Source: Pseudanabaena sp. Salubria-1
Lineage (GTDB): Bacteria; Cyanobacteriota; Cyanobacteriia; Pseudanabaenales; Pseudanabaenaceae
Direction: 5' to 3'
Length of the DNA stretch: 64,000 nucleotides
Assembly (NCBI GenBank): GCA_023336205.1
Contig: JALQCR010000009.1
Coordinates: forward strand, 62,001 to 126,000
Position numbers and translations under genes: made by a program. A model generated the notes under the pieces. It saw only the letters and a program-made list of their open reading frames with translations. It was not told where the DNA came from and did no database searches. Within the stretch, counting starts at the first letter, position 1. Every line of letters starts with the position of its first letter. Below are positions 1 through 9,670 of this stretch, in pieces.

Positions 1-10
1 GTTGGGGCAT

Positions 11-65
11 AAAACCCCAAAGAAAAGTAGCTGCGCTTCGCGCAGCCACTTTTCTTTGGGGTTTT
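11..65. terminator. Long symmetrical hairpin upstream of panC/cmk
   Basis: The arms AAAACCCCAAAGAAAAGT and ACTTTTCTTTGGGGTTTT flank a GC-rich CTGCG-cttcg-CGCAG tip. The A-tract and T-tract pair with each other, so it could end transcription from either side. The gene it would serve lies left of the window. Confidence 0.7.
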
Positions 66-193
66 GATTTGTCCTAGCTATCTCTTTGTGCTGCTATATT
101 TTGTTTTTTTATTGCCCACATTGCACAAAAGCTCAAAATTGGTTTCATAATTAGAACTGCTGCTTCATATAGTGATTTCGTTGAGGTTGATGC

Positions 194-1768
194 TTGACAC
201 AGCTATTTACTACGATCGCTTCTCTGCGTAATTACTTAAACGCCCAAAAAGAAAAACAGCCATTAGGTCAAGTTTCTGTAGGGCTTGTGCCAACAATGGG
301 GGCTTTGCATATTGGACATTTGAGCTTAATTGATCGAGCGAGGACTGAAAATGTTTGTGTGGTTGTAAGTATCTTTATCAATCCTTTGCAATTCAGTGCA
401 GGTGAAGATTTTGATCATTACCCACGCACATTCGAGAATGATCTCCATATTTGTGAGAACGCAGGAGTTGATGTTGTTTTTGCGCCAGATGCTCTAGAGA
501 TGGGCGTAAGTAATATAGCTAAAATAACTCAAGTGATCCCACCACCAGAAATGATCAATATCTTGTGTGGGCGATCGCGAGGTGGGCATTTTCAAGGGGT
601 AGCCACAATCGTAGCCAAGCTTCTGAATGCCGTACAGCCTGATCGCTCTTACTTTGGCAGTAAAGATGGTCAACAACTCGCTATTATTAGGCAACTGGTG
701 CTTGATTTAAACTTGCCTGTAGAAATTATTGGTTGTCCAACTGTACGTGAACCAAGTGGCTTAGCCTACAGTTCTCGTAATCATTACTTGTCAAGCAAAG
801 AAAGAATTTTGGCAGCACATATTTATCAAAGCTTGCTGCAATCCCAACAGCAATTTTTTCTGTGCCACGAACTTTGTAAATCAGCACAAATTATCGAAGC
901 TGCGCGAAATTATTTAGCGAAGCTACCTGAAATTAATCTAGAGTATATTGAGTTAGTCGATGCCAAGACCTTGCAACCATGCAATCAAATTACGTCAGAA
1001 GCAGAGTTGATGCTGGCGATCGCAGCTCGAATTGGAAATACACGCTTGATCGATAATATTTTGCTAAGTCACACTATCACTCCCAGAAATCCGATCATTG
1101 CGATCGATGGGCCTGCGGGAGCAGGCAAATCCACGGTTACCAAACAGGTTGCTAACAAATTAGGCTTATTGTTCTTAGATACTGGCGCAATGTATCGTAG
1201 CGTTACTCTTGCAGTATTACGAGAAGGCATTGATTTAAGAGATCAAGAAAAAGTACAAGCGATCGCTGCCGAATCAAAAATCCAACTATTTGCTAACCCG
1301 ATCACAGGTAAACCAATGCAAGTCTTGCTCAATGGCGAAGATATCACTACTGAGATTCGTACACCTGAAGTAACAGCCAATGTATCGTCGATAGCTGCCC
1401 AAGCTGCTGTGCGGGAAATTTTGGTCAAGCAACAGCAACTGATCGGGCAAACAGGCGGTGTTGTCATGGAAGGTCGGGACATCGGAACCCATGTCTTTCC
1501 TGATGCAGAGGTGAAAATTTTTTTGACCGCCTCAGTAGAAGAGCGAGCCAAACGCCGTCAAGCCGATCTGATCGCCCAAGGTCAAGTCGCCCCAGATCTC
1601 GCCACCCTTGAGCAAGAAATCCAAGAACGCGATCGCAAAGACTCCACCCGCGACTATGCACCTCTGATTCAGGCTGAAGATGCAACTTTAGTCAATACAG
1701 ATGGTCTAACAATAGAGGAAGTGGTCGCAGCCATTGTAAATTTGTATGAACAAAAGGTACAAAACTGA
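194..1768 (+). CDS. panC/cmk: Bifunctional pantothenate synthetase / cytidylate kinase (PanC-Cmk fusion)
   Basis: The N-terminal half (about residues 1-290) is pantothenate synthetase, which joins pantoate and beta-alanine using ATP; it has the PTMGALHIGH nucleotide-binding motif and the SSRNHYLS loop. The C-terminal half (about 298-524) is CMP kinase, starting with IAIDGPAGAGKST (P-loop) and containing the GRDIGT motif. Both halves look complete. The fusion is known as the normal arrangement in cyanobacteria. The start is a TTG at 194; an ATG at 190 is out of frame. The stop overlaps the next gene's ATG by one base (TGATG), so translational coupling to lptA is likely. Confidence 0.95.
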   Translation: MTQLFTTIASLRNYLNAQKEKQPLGQVSVGLVPTMGALHIGHLSLIDRARTENVCVVVSIFINPLQFSAGEDFDHYPRTFENDLHICENAGVDVVFAPDALEMGVSNIAKITQVIPPPEMINILCGRSRGGHFQGVATIVAKLLNAVQPDRSYFGSKDGQQLAIIRQLVLDLNLPVEIIGCPTVREPSGLAYSSRNHYLSSKERILAAHIYQSLLQSQQQFFLCHELCKSAQIIEAARNYLAKLPEINLEYIELVDAKTLQPCNQITSEAELMLAIAARIGNTRLIDNILLSHTITPRNPIIAIDGPAGAGKSTVTKQVANKLGLLFLDTGAMYRSVTLAVLREGIDLRDQEKVQAIAAESKIQLFANPITGKPMQVLLNGEDITTEIRTPEVTANVSSIAAQAAVREILVKQQQLIGQTGGVVMEGRDIGTHVFPDAEVKIFLTASVEERAKRRQADLIAQGQVAPDLATLEQEIQERDRKDSTRDYAPLIQAEDATLVNTDGLTIEEVVAAIVNLYEQKVQN

Positions 1769-2364
1769 TGAAGCCATTAAGCAGATTTGAATTCAAAGGG
1801 AAAAAGGAAAAAGGAAAAATAAAGCATCAATCGGCGATCTCTAAGTTATTGCTGGCTGTTATTTCTCTTTTAGCGATCGCCTCTAGCTCACTGCCACCCA
1901 CCCAAGCTCAATCAAACACAGCTCTAACAATCCGTGCCGATGTTCAAGAAGCAAATTCGATCACAGGAGTAGTTACAGCAACTGGCAACGTCAAAATGAG
2001 TTATCCCGCCCGACAGATCGATGCGGTAGCTGAGCAAGCACAGTATTTTTCTAAGGAGCAGCGTGTAGTTCTAACTGGCAATGTGGTCGTCATTCAAGAA
2101 GGTGTCAATAGTATCAAAGCTCAAACCATCACCTATCTCGTCACTGAAGGGAAATTTGTTGCCTCTCCTCCCAATAACCAACAGGTCGAAACAATTTATG
2201 TAGTCCCAGATCGTGATGCAGTGAGTAATCCTGCAACTTCGGCAACGCCCGTAACCCAAATTAAGCCTGCCTTTAAAAAGCAGCAAGTTAGCCCTCCCAC
2301 ATCGAGCAGTCCTCCTGAAAATTTACAACAAAAACCACAAGAAATTCTTCCTAATGGTAAGTAG
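1768..2364 (+). CDS. lptA: LptA/OstA-family periplasmic lipopolysaccharide-transport protein
   Basis: 198 residues. A basic N-terminus is followed by a hydrophobic segment (about residues 26-44) ending in a signal-peptidase-like TQAQ site, so the protein is exported. The mature part has the OstA/LptA pattern of beta-strand repeats (LTIRADVQEAN, GVVTATGNVKM, AVAEQAQYF, VVLTGNVVVIQEG). LptA family members bridge the periplasm for LPS export. A proline- and glutamine-rich tail follows the fold. The ATG overlaps the panC/cmk stop. The lptB and lptF-like genes directly downstream support the function. Confidence 0.8.
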   Translation: MKPLSRFEFKGKKEKGKIKHQSAISKLLLAVISLLAIASSSLPPTQAQSNTALTIRADVQEANSITGVVTATGNVKMSYPARQIDAVAEQAQYFSKEQRVVLTGNVVVIQEGVNSIKAQTITYLVTEGKFVASPPNNQQVETIYVVPDRDAVSNPATSATPVTQIKPAFKKQQVSPPTSSSPPENLQQKPQEILPNGK

Positions 2365-2379
2365 GATCAATTTACGAAT

Positions 2380-2415
2380 TACGGATTAATAACTCGTAAT
2401 TCGTAATTCGTAATT
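2380..2415. repeat. TAATTCG-type heptamer repeat
   Basis: The lptA-lptB gap contains several copies of TAATTCG or its reverse (CGAATTA). The same heptamer array occurs at about 40007-40052, upstream of ctaD. It is a simple-sequence repeat with no visible coding content. Confidence 0.6.
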
Positions 2416-2441
2416 ATTCATTCGCAATTATTAACCAACTA

Positions 2442-3170
2442 ATGCAAATCTCCCTCGACAACGTTAGTAAAAACTACAGTGGTCGGCAAGTCGTTCAGCA
2501 AGTAAGCCTCACCGTCAAGCAGGGGGAAATTGTTGGACTGCTGGGCCCTAATGGTGCTGGTAAAACCACTTCGTTTTATATGGCAACAGGGCTGATTCAA
2601 CCTGATAGTGGTAGCGTCTGGCTCGATAAACAAGATATTACCAGCTTGCCTATTCATAAGCGAGCGCGGATGGGTATGGCATATCTCGCTCAAGAAGCCA
2701 CCATTTTTCGACAGTTATCGGTGCGAGATAATCTCCTATTAGTGATGCAACAAACCAATGTCCCCAAGCAATTACAGATTCATCGCCTCCGCACTTTATT
2801 AGAAGAATTTCGATTGACTAAGATTGCTGATACGATGGGAATCCAAGTGTCTGGGGGAGAACGTCGCCGTACTGAAATCGCTAGAGCTTTGGCGGTCGGG
2901 CAAGAAGGACCAAAGTTTATCTTGCTAGACGAACCTTTTGCGGGGATCGATCCGATCGCTGTTAGCGAAATTCAGACCATCATCAAAAACTTACGCGATC
3001 GCAATATGGGCGTGCTAATCACTGACCATAATGTTCGTGAAACCTTAACAATCACCGATCGCGCTTATATCATGCGTGAAGGTGAAGTTTTTGCTGACGG
3101 TTCTAGCCGAGAATTAGCAGACGATCCTGATGTACGCAAATATTATCTCGGCGAAAAGTTTCATTTTTAA
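2442..3170 (+). CDS. lptB: LptB, ATPase of the lipopolysaccharide export ABC transporter
   Basis: 242 residues, the usual LptB length. Walker A is GPNGAGKTT (about residue 35), the signature is SGGERRR (about 138) and Walker B is ILLDEPFAGIDP (about 160), followed by the H-loop TDHNV. LptB energises extraction of LPS from the inner membrane with the LptF/G permeases. It sits between an LptA-like gene and an LptF/G-type permease gene. A hairpin overlaps its stop codon, so the downstream permease may be only partly co-transcribed. Confidence 0.93.
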   Translation: MQISLDNVSKNYSGRQVVQQVSLTVKQGEIVGLLGPNGAGKTTSFYMATGLIQPDSGSVWLDKQDITSLPIHKRARMGMAYLAQEATIFRQLSVRDNLLLVMQQTNVPKQLQIHRLRTLLEEFRLTKIADTMGIQVSGGERRRTEIARALAVGQEGPKFILLDEPFAGIDPIAVSEIQTIIKNLRDRNMGVLITDHNVRETLTITDRAYIMREGEVFADGSSRELADDPDVRKYYLGEKFHF

Positions 3171-3211
3171 TTATTTTTTGCAACACCTACGGTGTTGCAA
3201 AAAATAATTAA
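3167..3211. terminator. Hairpin at the 3' end of lptB
   Basis: Perfect 21-bp arms (TTAATTATTTTTTGCAACACC and its complement) surround a TAC loop. The left arm includes the lptB stop codon. The gene downstream belongs to the same pathway, so this could attenuate rather than end transcription. Confidence 0.65.
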
Positions 3212-3240
3212 CCCAAAAACATGTAATCTCGATAAAGGAA

Positions 3241-4428
3241 ATGGCAACCTTACAAACGACTCAACCAAGGAAAAAAGTTACAAACGTGTCGCTAGGATGG
3301 CTACCGAGATTGTCGATCATGGATCGCTATTTATTCACGCAAATGTTGACCCCATTTTTGTTTGGGGTTGGTGCATTTTCCTCCGTGATTTTAGCGATTG
3401 GCTCACTCTTTGAATTGATTCGCCTGATTACTGATGCGGGATTAAGTGTTTTAACAGCGTTTCAGATTTTTGGCTATCAGATTCCAGGTTTTATGGTGTA
3501 CTCATTTCCGATGTCGATGTTGCTAGCGACATTGCTCTCCTACAGCCGTATGTCTGGAGATGGTGAGACAACGGCTTTACGAAGTTGTGGCGTAAGCGCG
3601 TACCGTTTAGTTGCACCTGCACTGGTTTTGAGCCTGTTTGTTACGGGTATGACTTATGTATTTAATGAAGCGATCGTTCCTGCGGCAAATTGGCAATCGC
3701 GTAGTACATTGCGATCGGCTTTAAATCAAGAAAATGTACAGTTTAAAAGCCAAGATATTTTTTATCAACAATATGGTGAAGTGCCTCAAGAAGATGGCAC
3801 TACCAAACAAGGCTTAGTTCGGAGCTTTTATGCTCGAAGCTTTGATGGCAAACAGATGCGTGGCTTAACAGTTTTGGACTTTTCTCAAGGACAGCTTCAG
3901 CAAATTCTTGCCGCCGAGTCTGCGGTTTGGATTCCTGAGCAAAATGTCTGGAGGTTTAGTCAAGGTACGACCTATCTTGTGGGGCCAGATGGCAATTACC
4001 GTAGCATTCTCCGCTTTGACGATCAAAATCTTCAATTGCCTCGTGCTCCCCTTGATTTAGCTCAAGAGCAACGCAGTGCCGAAGAAATGAATATTGCCGA
4101 TATTCGTCGCAATATTGACTTACTTAAGCAGTCTAGCAATACTAAAGAAATCCGCAAGCTAGAAGTTAGGCTTGAGCAAAAATATGCACTGCCATTCATC
4201 TGCGTGGTTTTTGCGCTCGTAGGTGCATCTCTAGGAATGAGACCCCAACGAACTGGTGCAGCGATTGGTTTTGGACTGAGTGTGTTAATTATTTTTGGCT
4301 ATTATTTGCTGCTATTTATTTGTGGTGCTCTAGGACAAGTTGAATTTCTTTCCCCATTCGCGGCTGCATGGATGCCTAATTTAATTGGGATAACGGCTGG
4401 AATGATTATTCTCACTCGTGTTACCTAA
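3241..4428 (+). CDS. LptF/LptG-family permease (YjgP/YjgQ)
   Basis: 395 residues with the family layout: three N-terminal membrane segments (about residues 35-60, 75-97 and 125-145), a large periplasmic beta region (about 170-300), then three C-terminal segments (about 320-395). The start at 3241 is preceded by AAAGGA. Cyanobacteria typically have a single LptF/G-type protein, so I do not choose between the F and G names. With lptA and lptB just upstream it completes the inner-membrane LPS export module. Confidence 0.88.
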   Translation: MATLQTTQPRKKVTNVSLGWLPRLSIMDRYLFTQMLTPFLFGVGAFSSVILAIGSLFELIRLITDAGLSVLTAFQIFGYQIPGFMVYSFPMSMLLATLLSYSRMSGDGETTALRSCGVSAYRLVAPALVLSLFVTGMTYVFNEAIVPAANWQSRSTLRSALNQENVQFKSQDIFYQQYGEVPQEDGTTKQGLVRSFYARSFDGKQMRGLTVLDFSQGQLQQILAAESAVWIPEQNVWRFSQGTTYLVGPDGNYRSILRFDDQNLQLPRAPLDLAQEQRSAEEMNIADIRRNIDLLKQSSNTKEIRKLEVRLEQKYALPFICVVFALVGASLGMRPQRTGAAIGFGLSVLIIFGYYLLLFICGALGQVEFLSPFAAAWMPNLIGITAGMIILTRVT

Positions 4429-4463
4429 GAATAAAGGGGGCGCAAAAGCGCCCCCTTTATTCT
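4428..4463. terminator. Bidirectional terminator between lptF/G and the Uma2 gene
   Basis: Arms AGAATAAAGGGGGCGC and GCGCCCCCTTTATTCT surround an AAAA loop. It lies between two convergent genes and overlaps the end of the minus-strand one. Confidence 0.85.
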
Positions 4464-5035
4464 GTTTTTTGCTCAAATTGAATTTGTTGATATAGATCGC
4501 TAACGGCTATTTCAACGTTTACGGATTTGAGAAATAGACGATCGCCTAAACCATATTCAAAAAATACCCATTGTCTCTGCTCATTACGCTGAAATACTTC
4601 TACAACTGGCTGCTCGACTTGCACTAATACATATTCTTGCAAAGTGTCAAACTGGCGGTATTGCGAAAACTTGAAGCCACGATCAAAGCCTTCTGTCGAT
4701 GGTGAGAGAACTTCAATAATCAAACAAGGAAAAGCAACTACTAGAGCATCATTGCGATCGCGTTCATCACAGGTAACCACTACGTCTGGATAAAAATATT
4801 TGCGTTTGGGTTTTACCTGTACTTTGACATCAGCAATATAGACTTCGCAGGGGCGATCGGCGAGGGCATTATCTAATAGTTTAAAGAAATTGCCTGAAGC
4901 ACGATTATGGTCACGAGTGCCGCCAGCCATGGCGATTACTTCACCATCACAAAACTCATGGCGCATTTCTTGGGTTGATTCCCAAGAAATATATTCTTCG
5001 TAGGTCATCAATAAGCGATCTGGTAAAGCAACCAT
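4457..5035 (-). CDS. Uma2-family (DUF820) PD-(D/E)XK nuclease-like protein
   Basis: 192 residues. It has the features of the Uma2 superfamily common in cyanobacteria: the start MTYEEYISWE, a helix before GDVKVQVK-like strands (here YIADVKVQVKPKRKYFYPDVVV), and CLIIEVLSPST, whose acidic residues match the nuclease core. The cellular role of this family is not settled. It is a single gene transcribed toward lptF/G, with a shared terminator between them. Confidence 0.88.
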   Translation of the reverse strand: MVALPDRLLMTYEEYISWESTQEMRHEFCDGEVIAMAGGTRDHNRASGNFFKLLDNALADRPCEVYIADVKVQVKPKRKYFYPDVVVTCDERDRNDALVVAFPCLIIEVLSPSTEGFDRGFKFSQYRQFDTLQEYVLVQVEQPVVEVFQRNEQRQWVFFEYGLGDRLFLKSVNVEIAVSDLYQQIQFEQKTE

Positions 5036-5179
5036 AATTTTTAGAGGTAGTGGTTATAGGTTTAATTTTAACTTCACCGAAAACACAAAAAGAGCCAGAG
5101 AAGGTTGGGATTCTTTGCCAAGTGTCTAACGTCAGTGTGCTGTCGCTACACAAAAATCACAACTACAACTCATCCTTAA

Positions 5180-5283
5180 TACCAATTCACAAAAGTGTGG
5201 CAACAATTCTATGAATTAAAAACCAAACCCTATAAGGTTTTTAAAAACACAAAATGGCTACGCTATTTTGTGTTTTTGTATTA
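5180..5283 (+). repeat. Repeat family R, copy 1 (~100 bp, MITE-like)
   Basis: The copy starts TACCAATTCACAAAAGTGTG and ends in a hairpin built on ACACAAAATGGC-TAC-GCTATTTTGTGT. Related copies lie at 21451-21552, 27279-27379 (inverted) and, interrupted, at 29198-29580. The best copies have TACCAA/TTGGTA at their tips and three internal small palindromes. Confidence 0.8.
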
Positions 5284-5288
5284 CAGCA

Positions 5289-5488
5289 TCAACTACTAAT
5301 CGATAGTTTCATTAGCTCTCCTTCAGGATGCTGCAATAGGTTAATCCCCATAAGAATGCGATCGCTTATATCCCACGAAGCAGGTTTAATATAAGTACCT
5401 ATCAGAGATTGCTCGAACTGAGCGATCGCGCAAAGCATCGTCAAGCTTGGGATTTTGCAAAGCAACCTCTTGGATAGCGGCTAATCAT
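5289..5488 (-). pseudogene. Possible decayed C-terminal gene remnant
   Basis: On the minus strand, two coding-like stretches in different frames follow each other. One has LAAIQEVALQNPKLDDALRD-like residues. The other has SWDISDRILMGINLLQHPEG and ends at a TGA whose complement is 5289-5291. No start codon with a long frame is seen, and I do not recognise the family. The rest of the gap up to 5698 shows no gene. Confidence 0.3.
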
Positions 5489-5698
5489 TGTGAGATCGGT
5501 ACATGACTGACGGCGGCGCGTAGTCACATATTAGTGAGAACGCTAGGTAAAAATCCTCTGAAATCATTTGGGTAGCCATAGTCATAAGCCACGCATTAGA
5601 TCTAGTTTTTCGGATGCGTAGGCTTCGTACTGCTTGAAGTTTATTGGAGTGCGATCAAGTTGGGGTTTAGGATGGGGAGGTTAAGTCATGGTTACTTT

Positions 5699-7315
5699 CT
5701 ATGAATCCCAGAAATAAGCGCACAGATAGCTGGTCAAAGTTGGGATGGGAAATCCAGTTCTCTGAGATTCAGCATTAGAAATTTGGGGCTGCAAAATAGC
5801 TTGGCATTGAGGTAAAAACTGTTGCTTCTCAGGAGCTTTAGCTTTCAACTGCTTAAGTTGATTTACGGTAGCAGCATTGACAGTACTTACTGCTGTCTCA
5901 GCCCTTTGTTGGATTTCCACCCATTTTGTGATTTGGTCTAACTCTGCTCGATAAGCCTTAATGCGTTGCTGAGCATCGGCATATAACACTGAGTCCGTAG
6001 TCACCTCTTCTAACTGCTTTATAGCCTTTTGTCGCTTTTCTTGAGCAGACTTCCAAACAGTGGACTTATGTGGTGGATTTTGAGTTGATTTCGCAGCCTC
6101 AATCGTGGCATTCTTCGATGACTCTAAATTCTTATTAGCCGCCTGCTCAACATTGATTTTGCGATCGAACTCAGCAAGTTTTGGACGCAGAGTTGCTAAC
6201 TCAGCTTGAGCATCAGTATATAGAGATGCAGGTCGATCAGAAATTTCTTCTAGCTGAGAAATAATCGTTTGTAAGCGATTGCGCGTTCCTGTGAGCGTTT
6301 CTAGTTTCGTAATTTTCTTGGGATTAATATCTTGATTACTAAAGTTCCTTGCATTAGCAAGATATTGCTGCTGATTAGAACGATCCCACACTAGCCATCC
6401 GCAAATTCCGACGATCGCGATCGCACCCACAGCAAAAGCCACAGAGAGGATCTTAGACCTATCTTTAGGATAAGCAGTTTTTATGGGTTCATTTTCGGAC
6501 TCGACATTAACGACAGGCTTTTTAGTACGTCTAACCGTAGGTGGTGGTGGTGGCAATGACATTGGCTTTGCTGCGACAGTCGGAGACTCAAAGTTAAAGT
6601 CTTCATCCTTAACTGAAGAATCAAAGTCAAAGTCTTCATTCTTTGCCGACCAAGAGTTCTTCTCCACTAAAGGCGATCGTGGTTTTGATTCTTGACTATT
6701 TACTTCAAAAGGATCAATATCAAAAGACTTTAACTCAAACGTATCTTGCTGAAGAGAATCCAAACTAAATGATTGCAATTCTAGATTGTCTAAATCAAAA
6801 TCCTCAGACTTAATATTATTAATTTTATCCTTAGTAGTTTCAAGGATAGATTTATCTTTATTTGCGGCTGCTTTTAGATCATCATCGATACTACTCTTAA
6901 AGCTTTTTAAGTCGTCAGGAAGGTCAGATTCAAGATTAGCAGACTGAATCTCTGTCTCATCGCTATCAGGATGAAATGACAGATTTTTGACGCTGCTGAC
7001 TTCGCCAAATTCCTCTAAATCTTCAAGATCAAGTTCAATCAGCGGCAAAGGTGGCTTAAGCTCCGCAGTTTTATGCCATTCTGGATGTTTTGCCCCAGAC
7101 AATCTACCATAGACAACTAAGCTATCTGCCCCCTCGATCGGTAGCTTATCAATACGGCGTTTCACAATATCATAGAGGGAGGCATAGTCAACATCATCGC
7201 CATCTGCTCTGGTAATCAGAACATGCAACTGAGATTCTTTGCGGCGGATTTGAGTTTTTACCTTATAGTTTTGAAGGTCTGCCTCTATCGCAGTGACAAT
7301 GCTAGCCTCATCCAT
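5699..7315 (-). CDS. Cyanobacterial single-pass membrane protein of unknown function
   Basis: About 538 residues. An N-terminal domain of about 90 residues (EADLQ..., LHVLITRADG, LVVYGRLSG, PEWHKTAEL) is followed by a long acidic, low-complexity linker rich in D, L and S (about 100-260). Then come a PPPPP stretch, one membrane segment (about 290-315) and a C-terminal coiled-coil-rich region with three imperfect LEEI-YTDAQAEL / LEEVTT-YADAQQRI repeats. An upstream in-frame ATG at 7348 exists; I prefer 7315 because GAGGATC lies just before it. It is divergent from nblS. The N-terminal domain resembles that of the protein at 27626. I do not recognise a function. Confidence 0.75.
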   Translation of the reverse strand: MDEASIVTAIEADLQNYKVKTQIRRKESQLHVLITRADGDDVDYASLYDIVKRRIDKLPIEGADSLVVYGRLSGAKHPEWHKTAELKPPLPLIELDLEDLEEFGEVSSVKNLSFHPDSDETEIQSANLESDLPDDLKSFKSSIDDDLKAAANKDKSILETTKDKINNIKSEDFDLDNLELQSFSLDSLQQDTFELKSFDIDPFEVNSQESKPRSPLVEKNSWSAKNEDFDFDSSVKDEDFNFESPTVAAKPMSLPPPPPTVRRTKKPVVNVESENEPIKTAYPKDRSKILSVAFAVGAIAIVGICGWLVWDRSNQQQYLANARNFSNQDINPKKITKLETLTGTRNRLQTIISQLEEISDRPASLYTDAQAELATLRPKLAEFDRKINVEQAANKNLESSKNATIEAAKSTQNPPHKSTVWKSAQEKRQKAIKQLEEVTTDSVLYADAQQRIKAYRAELDQITKWVEIQQRAETAVSTVNAATVNQLKQLKAKAPEKQQFLPQCQAILQPQISNAESQRTGFPIPTLTSYLCAYFWDS

Positions 7316-7418
7316 CTTGAGATCCTCATCCTTGCGTTTCGATCGCACATATTAAACGAAAAGCCATACAAATATCCAACAAATATCCAACAATATCCAA
7401 CCAAATGACTACAAAAAG

Positions 7419-9395
7419 ATGAACTTTTTGCTTCAAATTTACAATACCCCCAAACGTTGGTGGACAGAATTTTCATTACAAACCAAGCTAATGGCTTTGA
7501 TAACGCTATTAGTTTCTTTGCTGATGAGTGCTGTCACCTTTTGGGCAGTCAATGATATTCAGACCGATGCTCGCCTCAATGATACGCGCTTTGGCAAAGA
7601 TTTGGGGTTATTACTTGCGGCTAATGTTGCCCCCTTAGTAGCCAAAAATGATCTCCAAGAGGTTACCCGCTTATCTAAAGAATTTTATGATAGTAGCTCT
7701 AGCATTCGCTACATTCTCTATGCCGATCCCGATGGTGAAATTTTTTACGGGATTCCATTTAACTCTAATGAGGTAAAAAATTCTTTAAGTATCAGGCGAC
7801 GCATTCAGTTACCTGAAGATCCAATGATGCGTCCCGATCGTCCTTTGGTAAGGCAACATGTTACGCCACAGGGGGAAGTTACCGATATATTTGTCAATTT
7901 GCAGCATGACGGCAAAGCTTTAGGAATTATTGCGATCGGCATCAACCCTAATCCGACGGCAGTTGCTTCGTCGAGCCTAACTTTAGATGTGACAACAGCA
8001 GTATTTGTGTCGATCTGGGCCATGGTGATTTTGGGGGCAGCATCAAACTCGGTGACGATTACGCGACCACTCAGGGAATTGGTGGCAGGGGTGCAAAATA
8101 TTGCTAGCGGCAATTTTAAGCAACGGATCGATTTGCCTTTTGGTGGGGAGCTTGGGGAATTAATCCGTAGCTTTAATGAGATGGCGCAACGTCTAAAAAA
8201 ATACGAAGAGCAAAATATCGAAGAGTTGACTGCTGAAAAAGCAAAGCTGGAAACTCTAGTATCGACGATCGCAGATGGCGCATTGTTACTCGACTCGGAT
8301 ATGCGGATCGTGCTTGCCAATCCTGCGGCGATCAAAATTATGGGGTGGGATCAGGATTTAGAGAAAAATGCATGGCAAGGTAAAAGTATTTTGAACATTT
8401 TGCCAGATCGCCTCAGCGCTGATTTAGGGCGATCGCTCATGCAAATTGCCACAGGCGATCGCGAGGGCGGCGAATTTCGGATCATGGCATCGGGCGATAA
8501 GGGTGATTCAGTGCTAGCCCATGCCTTTCGGATTTGGATTACCAGTGTATTAAGTTCTAGTAATGCCATTAAGGGGATTGCGATTACGATTCAGGACATC
8601 ACTCGTGAGGTGGAGCTAAATGCGGCGCAGAGTCGATTTATTAGCAATGTTAGCCATGAATTACGCACACCTTTGTTTAATATCAAGTCTTTTATTGAAA
8701 CTTTGCACGAATATGGTGATGAGTTAAGTGATGATCAGAAGAAAGAATTTCTTGGTACAGCCAATAATGAAACCGATCGCTTGACACGCCTTGTTAATGA
8801 TGTGTTGGATCTATCTCGCTTAGAGTCAGGTCGTCAATATCATTTCACTGCGATTGATTTATCCGAGACGATTGAGCAAACGGTGAGGACTTACAAGCTC
8901 AATGCTTCTTCTAAGGGTGTTGAGCTATTGCATGAAATTTCTCCCAAACTCGAAAGGATTTGGGGGAATTATGATTTGATATTGCAGGTTTTATACAACT
9001 TAGTTGGGAATGCTTTAAAGTTCACCGAAACTGGCGGCAAGGTCACGATTCGGATCTATCCTTGGCAAGATCAAACTACTACTCAGCCTCATCGTGTCGT
9101 CAATTATGTGCGGGTCGAGGTTGAGGATACAGGCTATGGTATTCCTGCCGAAGATTGCGATCGCATTTTTGATCGTTTTTATCGTGTAGAAGATAAAGTG
9201 CATACTCTCGAAGGGACGGGACTAGGTCTATCGATTGTGCGTAATATCATTGAAAAACATCACAGTGAGATTCATATCAAGAGTGAGGTTGGCGTTGGTA
9301 GTACATTCTGGTTTGATCTAAGTGTCTATCAAGATCGGTGTGAGTTACCTGTCGTTAATGCGATCGCAGCACCTGTGCAAGCAATGTCAGTTTAA
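7419..9395 (+). CDS. nblS: NblS/Hik33-type sensor histidine kinase
   Basis: 658 residues, close to the ~660 of Hik33. Order: membrane segment (about 27-48), extracytoplasmic sensor domain, second membrane segment (about 190-210), HAMP, PAS (about 270-390), HisKA with the phospho-acceptor in SNVSHELRTPL, then the HATPase with N-, DTGYGIP- and GTGLGLSI-boxes. NblS/Hik33 is the conserved cyanobacterial kinase for high light, cold and nutrient stress, acting on RpaB-type regulators. The 36 bases of its 3' end recur, diverged, at 9959-9994 beyond a toxin-antitoxin pair. Confidence 0.92.
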   Translation: MNFLLQIYNTPKRWWTEFSLQTKLMALITLLVSLLMSAVTFWAVNDIQTDARLNDTRFGKDLGLLLAANVAPLVAKNDLQEVTRLSKEFYDSSSSIRYILYADPDGEIFYGIPFNSNEVKNSLSIRRRIQLPEDPMMRPDRPLVRQHVTPQGEVTDIFVNLQHDGKALGIIAIGINPNPTAVASSSLTLDVTTAVFVSIWAMVILGAASNSVTITRPLRELVAGVQNIASGNFKQRIDLPFGGELGELIRSFNEMAQRLKKYEEQNIEELTAEKAKLETLVSTIADGALLLDSDMRIVLANPAAIKIMGWDQDLEKNAWQGKSILNILPDRLSADLGRSLMQIATGDREGGEFRIMASGDKGDSVLAHAFRIWITSVLSSSNAIKGIAITIQDITREVELNAAQSRFISNVSHELRTPLFNIKSFIETLHEYGDELSDDQKKEFLGTANNETDRLTRLVNDVLDLSRLESGRQYHFTAIDLSETIEQTVRTYKLNASSKGVELLHEISPKLERIWGNYDLILQVLYNLVGNALKFTETGGKVTIRIYPWQDQTTTQPHRVVNYVRVEVEDTGYGIPAEDCDRIFDRFYRVEDKVHTLEGTGLGLSIVRNIIEKHHSEIHIKSEVGVGSTFWFDLSVYQDRCELPVVNAIAAPVQAMSV

Positions 9396-9403
9396 AAATT
9401 TGA

Positions 9404-9670
9404 CTAGGCATCGTATACGTCACTGCGATGAGCAATGTTTGTTACACGCACTTGTTTAGATTGTTCATTTACTTCATAAACAACCCGATAGTCACCAGCT
9501 CTAAACCGATAAAAGCCTGAAAGATTTCCTTTTAGGGCTTTTATATTGGGATGCTGATATGGAGTTTGCTCTAGAGTACTAAAGCACCTAGCTAATTTTT
9601 TTGCGATCGCAGGGCTAGCGAATTTGTAAAAATCTCTAGCTTTATCTGTTAAAGCAATTTCATACGTCAT
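9404..9670 (-). CDS. RelE/ParE-family type II toxin
   Basis: 88 residues with the RelE/ParE plan: YEIALTDKARDFYKF at the start, then KALKGNLSGFYRFRAGDYRVVYEV, which is the core strand with the basic and tyrosine residues typical of mRNA interferases, then a short RSDVY tail. It overlaps the 3' end of the upstream antitoxin gene by 11 bases, the usual operon form. It is convergent with nblS, only 8 bases away. Confidence 0.9.
   Translation of the reverse strand: MTYEIALTDKARDFYKFASPAIAKKLARCFSTLEQTPYQHPNIKALKGNLSGFYRFRAGDYRVVYEVNEQSKQVRVTNIAHRSDVYDA

Noticed and set aside
3192..3413. 73-residue open frame between lptB and the LptF/G permease
   Set aside because: It starts in a hairpin and overlaps the permease gene in another frame.
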